Assembly: GCA_028717805.1 (NCBI GenBank)
Contig: JAQUNC010000029.1
Coordinates: 1-32,324 of the forward strand
Source: Atribacterota bacterium
GTDB taxonomy: Bacteria; Atribacterota; Phoenicimicrobiia; Phoenicimicrobiales; Stramentimicrobiaceae
Direction: 5' to 3'
DNA: 32,324 bases
The stretch's first letter is position 1; each line of letters begins with the position of its first letter. Under the pieces are notes generated by a model that saw only the letters and a program-made list of their open reading frames with translations, was not told the origin of the DNA and searched no databases. Below are positions 15,261-22,509 of this stretch, one piece after another. The position numbers were made by a program, and so were the translations under genes.

Positions 15261-16775
15261 ATGAATTTATTAAAACTAAAAAAGCAAAAAAAAGAGAACA
15301 ACCAAATTTATCTTTTTTTATGTCTTGGTAAGCTGGCTTTTGTTGCAATTCTAATTTTATTAGCAGTAATTACAGTTAATGCCCAGGGGGATATGAAAAA
15401 GAGTATTCAAATTATTAATCCCAGACCTGATTTTGCCTTATCTCTGAGATTAGATAAAGGAGCAGGTGCTACATATGTTCCAGGCGAGAGGATTCGTATT
15501 TTATTTCGATCTACCAGAAATGCTTATGTTGCTATTTTTGGTTATGATAGCTATGGTAACATCAGACTATTATTTCCCAACCAATATCAAAAAAATCATT
15601 TTATAGATGCTAACAAACAATATAGTATAGATGGGATAATAGATCCTGCCACTAAGTCTGGTCTAGAATATGTTCAGGGCTTTGCTACTACTGAACCAGT
15701 AATCATTTCAAGAGAATTAGAAAGGTTAATTGAAAGGGAATTGTTTCCCAAACTTGGAGAAGGAATAACCAGATTTACTCAAAGAATCAGGGGTATTTTA
15801 GCAGCTTTACCTTCACAAAGATGGGTTAGCAGTGAAATATTGCATTATCAGGTTGTAGAGAGAAGGGAAGAGGATGGGCAGTTACGCCTCAATTCAATCC
15901 CAGAAGGTGCTGATGTATATCTGAATGATCGCTATGCCGGTAAGACACCATTGGTACTGGAGCATATTCGTGTTGGTGAATATTTAGCTCGAGTAGAATT
16001 GCCGGGTTATCAAATCTGGACCAGAACAATTCAGATTAATCCTGATCGAACAGCTATTGTTAATGCCAATCTGGTAAGTATCCAGCGATATGGTTCTGTT
16101 GCTATTCGTTGCAATGAAGACAATGCTAGTATCTTTTTAGATGGCCAATATAAAGGACTAACAGAAAAAAACAGAAATGTTTTACTCGAACAAGTTAGGG
16201 AGGGATTTCATGATATCAGGATTACTTTAAGTGGATATCGTGAATGGACTCAAAGAGTAGAGGTAAAATCCAATCAACGAATCCAATTAACAGTAAATTT
16301 AGACAGAATCACACGTAGGGGAAGTCTGGAAATTACCTGTGATGTTGATAATGCCCAGATATATTTAGATGGAAAGTATCAGAGAAGAACATCGATTAAT
16401 AGGAGTGTTACTATAAGTAACATTCAGGAAGGGAATTATGAAATAAGGATTACTAAAGATGGTTACCATGATTATATTACCACAGTAAGAATATATCCTG
16501 ATCAAACTTATCGTCTTAACGTGATAATGAGACCAGTTCAAAGAGAAGGAAATATTTCCATTTACTGTAATGAAAATAATGCCAAGATTTTTGTTAATGG
16601 TACCTATATAACTACCACTACTGCTAATAAGGCAAAAATTCTTGATGGATTTAAAGAAGGAATGTATGAGATTACCCTTATTAAGGATGGATACCGCACC
16701 TGGTTGGATGAGATCTGGGTTTATCCAGGGGAAACAACTACCGTCTACACAAATTTGGTCAAAATTGGAAGTTAG
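15261..16775 (+). CDS. DUF4384 and four-repeat PEGA domain envelope protein
   Basis: This 504-residue protein has a basic N-terminus, a hydrophobic segment at about 25-40 and a possible cleavage site near VNAQG, so it is exported or membrane-anchored. Residues about 50-150 (IRILFRSTRNAYVAIFGYDSYGNIRLLFPN) fit the DUF4384 domain. Four PEGA repeats follow at about 207-273, 278-350, 354-426 and 430-502. Each has a structural strand, an N-A-x-I-x-L-D/N-G motif, a G-x-Y/H-E/D-I core and a GY...W/Y step before the last strand. PEGA domains are associated with cell-surface structures. AAAGGAG stands about 10 bases before the ATG. The exact role is unknown; carbohydrate or envelope binding is a guess. 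Confidence 0.85.
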   Translation: MNLLKLKKQKKENNQIYLFLCLGKLAFVAILILLAVITVNAQGDMKKSIQIINPRPDFALSLRLDKGAGATYVPGERIRILFRSTRNAYVAIFGYDSYGNIRLLFPNQYQKNHFIDANKQYSIDGIIDPATKSGLEYVQGFATTEPVIISRELERLIERELFPKLGEGITRFTQRIRGILAALPSQRWVSSEILHYQVVERREEDGQLRLNSIPEGADVYLNDRYAGKTPLVLEHIRVGEYLARVELPGYQIWTRTIQINPDRTAIVNANLVSIQRYGSVAIRCNEDNASIFLDGQYKGLTEKNRNVLLEQVREGFHDIRITLSGYREWTQRVEVKSNQRIQLTVNLDRITRRGSLEITCDVDNAQIYLDGKYQRRTSINRSVTISNIQEGNYEIRITKDGYHDYITTVRIYPDQTYRLNVIMRPVQREGNISIYCNENNAKIFVNGTYITTTTANKAKILDGFKEGMYEITLIKDGYRTWLDEIWVYPGETTTVYTNLVKIGS

Positions 16776-16810
16776 TTATATTAAATTTGTATGGTGTTCT
16801 AAAGCCAGGA

Positions 16811-16845
16811 TTATTGATTTATTTTTATGAAAATTAAATCAATAA
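16811..16845. repeat. Near-perfect hairpin between the PEGA and AhpD-like genes
   Basis: Two 16-base arms (16811-16826 and 16830-16845) pair at 15 of 16 positions around a 3-base ATG loop. It contains TTATTGATTTA and its complement. No T tract follows, so it is more likely an mRNA processing or stability element, or a weak terminator, than a standard intrinsic terminator. Confidence 0.5.
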
Positions 16846-16870
16846 ATTCTATATGTAAGGAGTACATAAA

Positions 16871-17203
16871 ATGCAAACTATAGAATTAAAAAAACAAATG
16901 GGTAAATTACATGAAGAAATGCCCGGTGTGATGAAAGAAGGCTTTGATCTATTAAGTGAACAGGTATTAAAGGAAGGTGCATTAAGTAAAAAGACCAAAG
17001 AACTTATAACCTTGTCCTTAGGTATTTCGGCACTTTGTGAATATTGTATTAGATTGCACACACCATTAGCAGTTAGGGCTGGTGCTAACAGGGCAGAAAT
17101 ATTGGAAGCAGCTGGAGTAGCAATGATGATGAGGGGTGGCCCCGCGGTTACCTATGTCGCAACAGAATTGCTACCATTACTGGATGAGCTAAAAGTAGAA
17201 TAA
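16871..17203 (+). CDS. Carboxymuconolactone decarboxylase / AhpD-like family protein
   Basis: The 110-residue protein is an all-helical AhpD-fold protein. It shows the redox motif CEYCIRLH (C56, C59, H63), preceded by a KTKELITLSLGISALC helix and followed by GANRAEILEAAGVAMMMRGGPA, all typical of the family. AhpD itself recycles alkyl hydroperoxide reductase through the CxxC pair. Many stand-alone members have an undefined thiol-redox or peroxidase role, so the substrate is open. AAGGAG lies 8 bases before the ATG. It is downstream of the PEGA gene but separated by a hairpin, and two terminator-like structures follow it, so it may be its own unit. Confidence 0.9.
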   Translation: MQTIELKKQMGKLHEEMPGVMKEGFDLLSEQVLKEGALSKKTKELITLSLGISALCEYCIRLHTPLAVRAGANRAEILEAAGVAMMMRGGPAVTYVATELLPLLDELKVE

Positions 17204-17263
17204 AACATAAACATGTGATTACTGCTGACAATTAGATAAAAATATGAATTATATGAGGCTGAT

Positions 17264-17288
17264 GCTATCAATTAAGATAGCTTCTTTT
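17264..17288 (+). terminator. Short intrinsic terminator candidate
   Basis: GCTATC (17264-17269) and GATAGC (17276-17281) pair around AATTAA and are followed by TTCTTTT. It is the first structure downstream of the AhpD-like gene. Confidence 0.5.
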
Positions 17289-17330
17289 AACTTTTAAGTT
17301 ATGTATATTAACATGTTAAGATTACTTCAC

Positions 17331-17364
17331 AAAAAGCAGATTAGATATATCTAATCTGCTTTTT
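17331..17364. terminator. Perfect 34-base palindromic terminator
   Basis: The 17-base arm starting AAAAAGCAGATTAGATA is followed immediately by its exact complement ending in TTTTT. The hairpin has AAAAA/TTTTT flanks and so can terminate in either direction. A second structure for the AhpD-like transcript so close to the first suggests a tight boundary or an unrecognised antisense transcript. Confidence 0.8.
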
Positions 17365-17550
17365 AAAATTTAAATCTATGTACTGTTGTAGCTTTACGTG
17401 TTACATAATTTCCCTGATTTATGATATTATATTAACTAATGGTATATATTAGTATTGATCATATTTGTTGATGTTATAATTTTCTGTGTAATAATAGCAA
17501 CAATATTATTTTCAAGAGAATAATAACAAATTACCTTGTGAGCTTGTGAA

Positions 17551-18177
17551 ATGAGAATTATGAATAAAAAAATATTTATTATAATTTTATTTTTTGTTCT
17601 TATAATTTCCATATTTATTTCCTGGAGCATAATTGTCTCTCCTCAATATAGCTTAAAACAGCTGAAAAAAGCTATTCCCAGGGATGATATGCTGGCTTTT
17701 GACAAATATGTAGATCTGGATAGAACAGTAGATAATGCTATTGATCAAATCTGGCAGTTTTATGGTGCTCCGGCACCAGAAAGCAGAAAAAGTAGATGGA
17801 TTGATATTCGTAATGAAATAGGCCAAAGTATGCTTTCAATATTCAAACCTAATTTAAAGGAGATAATTAAAAAAGAAGTCTATCATTATATTATTAATGG
17901 CAAATTGGGAAACATAAACTCCCAAGGAGAGGGTAGATTGGCTTCTATGATTATGAAATTGGCGGAAGAAAAAATTAATCCTAAAAATTGGGAATTTCAG
18001 TCCATTAATTATACTAAAATAAAAGAAGATATGGCCTTCCTTGGTTTAACTTATTATGATAAATCTAAACAAGCTAATTTTGTAGTTGATATAAAAATGA
18101 GAAATATGCAGGGGTACTGGCAGCTAATAGAAATTACTAATATTGCTCAAATACTGAAAATATATAATGATATCTGA
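17551..18177 (+). CDS. DUF2939-like membrane-anchored protein
   Basis: The 208-residue protein has one N-terminal hydrophobic segment (about 7-28), then SPQYSLKQLKKAIPRDDMLAFDKYVDLDRTVDNAIDQI. This fits the start of the DUF2939 domain, which begins with a similar Y-x-L-x-x-L-x-x-A-I pattern and a Y-V-D motif. The remainder is a soluble alpha/beta region, presumably outside the cytoplasmic membrane. The function of the family is unknown. The ATG at 17551 has no strong ribosome site, and an in-frame ATG at 17560 (MNKKIFI) is an equally acceptable start. It sits alone between terminator structures and a hairpin repeat. Confidence 0.68.
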   Translation: MRIMNKKIFIIILFFVLIISIFISWSIIVSPQYSLKQLKKAIPRDDMLAFDKYVDLDRTVDNAIDQIWQFYGAPAPESRKSRWIDIRNEIGQSMLSIFKPNLKEIIKKEVYHYIINGKLGNINSQGEGRLASMIMKLAEEKINPKNWEFQSINYTKIKEDMAFLGLTYYDKSKQANFVVDIKMRNMQGYWQLIEITNIAQILKIYNDI

Positions 18178-18344
18178 ATTTTTAAATCCAATATCATCGA
18201 TATGAATATGCTTTTCTAAATAAGGGGAAAATATCCACAGTGAGATTTTAAGATAGAGCATAAAATTACTATAATTATAATTAAGCTAAAGAAATATTTA
18301 TTATATAAAATATATCCTTGCTTAACTCTAAATAAGTCTTTTAA

Positions 18345-18377
18345 GATTCTCAAGGGGAAGGATTCCCCTTGAATATC
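18345..18377. repeat. Dispersed hairpin repeat, copy 2 (CAAGGGG family)
   Basis: GATTCTCAAGGGG (18345-18357) and CCCCTTGAATATC (18365-18377) pair at 11 of 13 positions, and TCAAGGGGAA / TTCCCCTTGA forms an uninterrupted 10-pair core around GGA. It is the inverted counterpart of the element at 11513-11538. No T tract follows, so it is unlikely to be an ordinary terminator. Confidence 0.55.
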
Positions 18378-18451
18378 GTGTTGAATTTGGATAGTACCTA
18401 AAATGTTGGTTATATTTTAATTTTTTAATGTGGGAAAGGAGTGTAATTAAA

Positions 18452-19507
18452 ATGGATATCATGGAAATTAGAAATATATTAGGGGAAGAAACTGATTATC
18501 TATTATCACATAAATGTCAAACAATTTCTAAAAATATGCTTCATTTACCTGGACCTGATTTTGTTGAAAACATCTTTAATATTTCTGATCGTTCTTTACA
18601 AGTCAGGCAAAACTTGAAAAAATTATTTAATCAAGGCAGGCTGAAGGGAACTGGTTATCTATCAATATTGCCAGTAGATCAAGGGATAGAACACTCTGCC
18701 GGAGCCTCTTTTGCTCCCAATCCTATCTATTTTGATCCGGAAAATATAGTCAAGTTAGCTATTGAAGGAAACTGTAATGCTGTAGCTTCAACATTGGGTG
18801 TTTTAGGTATGATTTCCGGAAAGTATGCTGATAAGATTCCTTTTATCGTAAAACTAAATCATAATGAGTTACTTTCTTATCCCAACTATTATGATCAGAG
18901 AATGTTTGCCTCGGTAGAACAGGCTTATGATATGGGTGCACTGGGAGTAGGTGCTACTATTTATTTTGGTTCTGAGGAATCAAGGAGACAGATAGAGGAG
19001 GTATCCATTGCCTTCAAGCAAGCTCATCAACTGGGAATGTTTACAGTTTTATGGTGCTATCTTAGAAATGCAGCCTTTAAAAAGGAAGGGATTGACTACC
19101 ATACTTCAGCAGATTTAACTGGTCAGGCTAATCATATAGGAGTTACTCTTGAAGCAGACCTGGTTAAACAAAAGCAACCAACCAATAATGGAGGTTATGT
19201 GGCATTAAAATTTGGTAAAACCAGTCCTCTGGTCTATGAAATATTAACATCTGATCATCCCATTGACCTCACTCGTTATCAAGTGGCTAATTGCTATATG
19301 GGGAGAATTGGTTTAATTAATTCTGGAGGGGCATCTGGAGATAATGATTTACAACAGGCGGTGAAAACGGCTGTTATTAACAAAAGAGCAGGAGGCATGG
19401 GAATTATATCTGGTAGAAAAACTTTTCAAAAACCAATGGCAGAAGGAATTAAAATATTCCATGCTATCCAAGATGTATATCTATGCCAGGAAATAGAAGT
19501 TGCCTAA
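18452..19507 (+). CDS. fbaB: Class I fructose-bisphosphate aldolase (FbaB/DhnA type)
   Basis: This Schiff-base aldolase cleaves fructose 1,6-bisphosphate to DHAP and GAP in glycolysis, and acts in reverse in gluconeogenesis. At about 351 residues it matches the bacterial FbaB length. Family stretches include [74 protein letters not shown] and [14 protein letters not shown]. The lysine of ADLVKQK (about K239) is the probable Schiff-base residue. An upstream in-frame ATG at 18428 lacks a ribosome site, while the ATG at 18452 follows AAAGGAG by 10 bases. The gene is monocistronic, bounded by the 18345 hairpin and a strong cruciform directly overlapping its stop codon. Confidence 0.94.
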   Translation: MDIMEIRNILGEETDYLLSHKCQTISKNMLHLPGPDFVENIFNISDRSLQVRQNLKKLFNQGRLKGTGYLSILPVDQGIEHSAGASFAPNPIYFDPENIVKLAIEGNCNAVASTLGVLGMISGKYADKIPFIVKLNHNELLSYPNYYDQRMFASVEQAYDMGALGVGATIYFGSEESRRQIEEVSIAFKQAHQLGMFTVLWCYLRNAAFKKEGIDYHTSADLTGQANHIGVTLEADLVKQKQPTNNGGYVALKFGKTSPLVYEILTSDHPIDLTRYQVANCYMGRIGLINSGGASGDNDLQQAVKTAVINKRAGGMGIISGRKTFQKPMAEGIKIFHAIQDVYLCQEIEVA

Positions 19508-19562
19508 TTTATTTAACCATGAAAAACCACCTTCTAAGAAGGTGGTAAAGGTTAAATAAATT
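19506..19562. terminator. Nested cruciform at the fbaB stop, probable terminator
   Basis: Outer arms AATTTATTTAACC (19506-19518) and GGTTAAATAAATT (19550-19562) are exact complements. Inside them ACCACCTTCT and AGGAGG-like AGAAGGTGGT (19526-19546) form a second perfect 10-pair stem around a single A. The outer arm starts within the fbaB stop codon. It is strong enough to stop RNA polymerase, although the following bases (GGTTTTAT) are only a short T run. The inner hairpin belongs to a dispersed family (see 23879-23907). Confidence 0.65.
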
Positions 19563-19739
19563 GGTTTTATATGGAAAAAGATTAAGAAAAGCTATAGAAC
19601 AATTTATACCTGAACTCTAAAGTAAGAAATTGTATCACGTAGAAATATTATAATTAAATAAAATTGCCAGAAGCCAGAAAAAGAACACAACAAAAAGTAA
19701 GCAAGAAAAAGTCAAAACCCTTTTAGCGGTTCTTAAAGC

Positions 19740-19756
19740 CACCCGCTTTGCGGGTG
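19740..19756 (-). terminator. GC-rich hairpin behind the trehalose gene, terminator or IS end remnant
   Basis: CACCCGC and GCGGGTG form a perfect 7-pair GC-rich stem around TTT, directly downstream of the trehalose gene (minus strand). On that strand it is followed by GCTTTAAG, a poor T tract. Together with the adjoining CTTTTAGCGGTTCTTAAAG it resembles the right end of IS200/IS605-type elements, so it may be an insertion remnant acting as terminator. Confidence 0.4.
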
Positions 19757-19765
19757 CGATGTTTA

Positions 19766-21952
19766 CTATGATTTTTTAGCTAATTCTTTTAATAAAGCAC
19801 GGACTTCAGTGGAAGAATGGATATTGTATTTCGATTGAGAAATACCTGGACCAACTTTGATAGAGTAAGCTGAAGCTGGTAAATGAGAAAAGGTGTCTTC
19901 ATCAGACCAGTCATCCCCGATTGCCATTATAAAATCCCATTTTTTTTCTGATATCCATTGATAGGCAGTAATCCCTTTGTTAATTCCTGCTGCTTTAATT
20001 TCGATAACTTTTTCTCCATGGTTTACCTCTAAATTGAGGTTAGAAGTTAGATGAGTGAGGGAATCCATTAGTTCCAAAGCTCGCGTACGACCAAATGTGG
20101 GTTCTGTATTGATATAATGCCAGACCAGTGAATATTCTTTTTCTTGGATAAAAGAACCCGGCGTTCGATTGGTATATAATTCTAAAATGGGTCTAATCTG
20201 CTCTTTCCATTCTTTTTTTAATGGTTCAATAGTTTTCCAATCATTAGAATTCTTTTTTAGCCATGCTCCATGTTCAGCAATTAAGTCTACCTTAATGTGT
20301 TTAAACCAATTTTCTAAAACATCTTTTTCTCTACCGCTAACAATGACTACCTTATTTCCAGGATTCCTGCTGAGCAATTGAATAGTGTCAAGAATTTCTG
20401 GCGAAGGGCTGGATTGCCTGAATTTCAAATGATAAGGAACAAGAGTGCCATCATAATCTATTAAGAATAAACGTTGGTAACTCTGTTGATAATCTTTAAT
20501 TATTTTTAATCTATTTTTTGGTGATATATATTTAGCAGCCAGATTCTTCTGTTCACTTTTAATTTTGATTAAATTTTCTTTAAAGTCATCTGCCCATTTT
20601 TTAACATCATAATTTTTTAAACGTCTTTGTAAAGATAAGATTCTTTTTTGTTGCTCTTTTTCCTCCATATTTAAAGCATACTTTAAAGCCCAGGAAATCT
20701 GGGTCCTATTATTGGGATTAACAATGAGTGCCTCTCCCATTTCATTACCAGCACCAGCCATTTCGCTTAAAATAAGAACTCCCAGGGTATCTTTCTTGGT
20801 AGCAATATATTCTTTGGCGATTAGATTCATACCATCTTTAAGGGGAGTTATTAAAGCTATGTCACCAATATAATAAAGAGCTGTTAGTTCGTGGAAAGGC
20901 AATGAACGGTATAAATACCAGATGGGTGACCAGCCTAATTTCCCAAATTGACCATTTATATGGCCAATCATCTCGTCAACCTGTTGTTTTAATTGTTGAT
21001 ATTGACTGACGGCAGTACGAGAAGGGACTGCTACCAGAATCATAACTACCTTCTCCCAGTATTCCGGATTATCCCCCAGAAAGGCAGAAAAAGCTCTTAA
21101 TCTCTCTAGAATACCTTTAGTATAATCTAAGCGATCAACTGAAATTATAACTTTATATTTTTTTATTTTATTCTTCATTTTTTTAATTTCTTGCTTTGTT
21201 TTCGTCTGTTCTGAAGAATTATAATATCGGTCAAAATCAATCCCCATTGGGAAAGAATCTACTTTTATTATACGATTTTGATAATTGATGAAACCCAGAC
21301 TGTTTTCATATCCACGTAAGCGTAGAATTGAATCGAGAAAGTTGCGTACATAATCATAGGTGTGAAAACCAATCAGATCAGCACCCATCAATCCCTCCAG
21401 TATCTCTCTCCGCCAGGGTAGTAGTCGAAAGATTTCTGTAGGAGGGAAGGGGATATGCAGGAAGAATCCAATAGTTAAATCAGGCATCCTTTTTCTTAAT
21501 AAATTCGGTAGCAACATAAGATGATAATCGTGGATCCAGATAAGATCATCTGGTTTGATTATATCAAGAATTGTTTGACAAAAGATCTGGTTTACTCGCC
21601 GGTAGGACTCCCATAAGTAGTTTTCATAAACAGTAAATTGAGTAAAGCAATGAAATAAAGACCAGATAGTTTTATTACAGAAACCATTGTAATACTCTTC
21701 GATATGTGTTTGGGATAAAAAGACCGGATAGTTTCCCATTTTATCCATTTTTTTCAGTAAGTCATCTTTTTCTTCATTATCGAGTCCATCCCTGGCTATA
21801 CCAGGCCAACCAACCCATAAGCATTCATGCTCTTTTTGTAAAGAAGAAATACCAGTTGCCAGACCACCTACGCTTTGCTGATAGGTTAGCTTATCTTTGT
21901 TTTTTTTTATAGTAACAGGAAGACGGTTGGATACTATAATTATACGGGACAT
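19766..21952 (-). CDS. Bifunctional trehalose-6-phosphate synthase/phosphatase (OtsA-OtsB fusion)
   Basis: The 728-residue protein joins a GT20 glycosyltransferase to a HAD phosphatase. The synthase part (about 1-470) has IIIVSNRLPV, SVGGLATGI, WIHDYHLMLLP, FLHIPFPPTEIFR, VDRLDYTKGI and EMAGAGNEMGEAL. It should make trehalose 6-phosphate from UDP- or ADP-glucose and glucose 6-phosphate. The phosphatase part (about 490-728) has LIDYDGTLVP (nucleophile D499, D501), VVIVSGR and AIGDDWSDEDTF. A longer frame begins at 22069, but the 39 extra residues do not belong to the family. The ATG at 21952 has GAAGG 10 bases upstream and gives MSRIIIVSNRLPV. A related product such as glucosylglycerol is possible. 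It is divergent from an alpha-glucoside-type ABC importer. Confidence 0.93.
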   Translation of the reverse strand: MSRIIIVSNRLPVTIKKNKDKLTYQQSVGGLATGISSLQKEHECLWVGWPGIARDGLDNEEKDDLLKKMDKMGNYPVFLSQTHIEEYYNGFCNKTIWSLFHCFTQFTVYENYLWESYRRVNQIFCQTILDIIKPDDLIWIHDYHLMLLPNLLRKRMPDLTIGFFLHIPFPPTEIFRLLPWRREILEGLMGADLIGFHTYDYVRNFLDSILRLRGYENSLGFINYQNRIIKVDSFPMGIDFDRYYNSSEQTKTKQEIKKMKNKIKKYKVIISVDRLDYTKGILERLRAFSAFLGDNPEYWEKVVMILVAVPSRTAVSQYQQLKQQVDEMIGHINGQFGKLGWSPIWYLYRSLPFHELTALYYIGDIALITPLKDGMNLIAKEYIATKKDTLGVLILSEMAGAGNEMGEALIVNPNNRTQISWALKYALNMEEKEQQKRILSLQRRLKNYDVKKWADDFKENLIKIKSEQKNLAAKYISPKNRLKIIKDYQQSYQRLFLIDYDGTLVPYHLKFRQSSPSPEILDTIQLLSRNPGNKVVIVSGREKDVLENWFKHIKVDLIAEHGAWLKKNSNDWKTIEPLKKEWKEQIRPILELYTNRTPGSFIQEKEYSLVWHYINTEPTFGRTRALELMDSLTHLTSNLNLEVNHGEKVIEIKAAGINKGITAYQWISEKKWDFIMAIGDDWSDEDTFSHLPASAYSIKVGPGISQSKYNIHSSTEVRALLKELAKKS

Positions 21953-22106
21953 AATAGAAGTACCTTCAAATATTATTAATATAATTAATTGTAATGGTTT
22001 GTATTTACATTTTAACATATTTTTCATTTCAATTAAAATAGAGTCTTCCCACCTATTATCCCTTAACAACTTTTTCTTGTATTGGCATGTTTAAGAGTAG
22101 GTAAGA

Positions 22107-22132
22107 ATGGTTAAATAAAATTGTATAACCAT
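22107..22132. promoter_or_regulatory. Inverted repeat, candidate operator between divergent units
   Basis: ATGGTTA and TAACCAT are perfect 7-base arms separated by 12 bases, about 155 bases before the trehalose gene start and upstream of the importer promoter. A regulator is not encoded nearby, so the role is speculative. Confidence 0.3.
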
Positions 22133-22320
22133 AAAGATAGAGATATGTTAGCTAAATAATCTGTGCTGTAAACTTTATGTGATAGTAATGTTGTTAGAGA
22201 TTTGTTTTAAAGATAGTAAAAAGATTAAAAGATAAAAGAATAAAAAAGTGGCTTATAAAAGTTTAAGGCTTTTTTAGAGTATTATTATAAAGAAACTCAC
22301 TATGTGGCTGTGCTGTTTAC

Positions 22321-22349
22321 TTGCATAATAGGTTAATTTATTATATTAT
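22321..22349 (+). promoter_or_regulatory. Promoter of the alpha-glucoside-type ABC importer
   Basis: TTGCAT (22321-22326) and TATTAT (22344-22349) are separated by an ideal 17 bases. Matches to consensus are 4 and 5 of 6. It would give a leader of about 150 bases containing an orphan ribosome-site sequence. Confidence 0.5.
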
Positions 22350-22509
22350 TAATATTGAAAGTAAAAACAATTTAATCTATCTGAAATTGTCCATTCAAAA
22401 GAGATTCTTCATAAATAATATTCCAACAGGAAAGGAGGGGAACTTATCTATAACTAATTTTAGCTTTTGAGATAATAGATTTATTAATAAAAAAAGGGGG
22501 TTATTTATC

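Larger units (their letters stand above)
17204..17550. other. Intergenic stretch with two terminator-like structures
   Basis: After the AhpD-like gene come a short hairpin with a T-rich tail (17264-17288) and a perfect 34-base palindrome (17331-17364). The rest is AT-rich with TATA-like strings but no promoter I would commit to. Confidence 0.6.
21953..22509. other. Divergent control region between the trehalose and ABC importer genes
   Basis: This gap contains an inverted repeat (ATGGTTA 22107-22113 with TAACCAT 22126-22132), a good promoter for the importer (22321-22349) and a strong orphan ribosome-site sequence AGGAAAGGAGGGG at 22428-22440. The latter has no start codon at a useful distance. 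The promoter of the trehalose gene could not be identified with confidence. A shared repressor site between the two divergent units is plausible. Confidence 0.5.

Noticed and set aside
11928-22432. Similarity between 11928-11965 and 22394-22430 (shared AAAAGAGATTC and scattered matches)
   Set aside because: An 11-base identity in DNA this AT-rich is expected by chance, and the rest aligns poorly.
22428-22472. A small gene after AGGAAAGGAGGGG upstream of the importer
   Set aside because: No ATG, GTG or TTG follows at a workable distance; the first TTG is followed at once by AGA-TAA.
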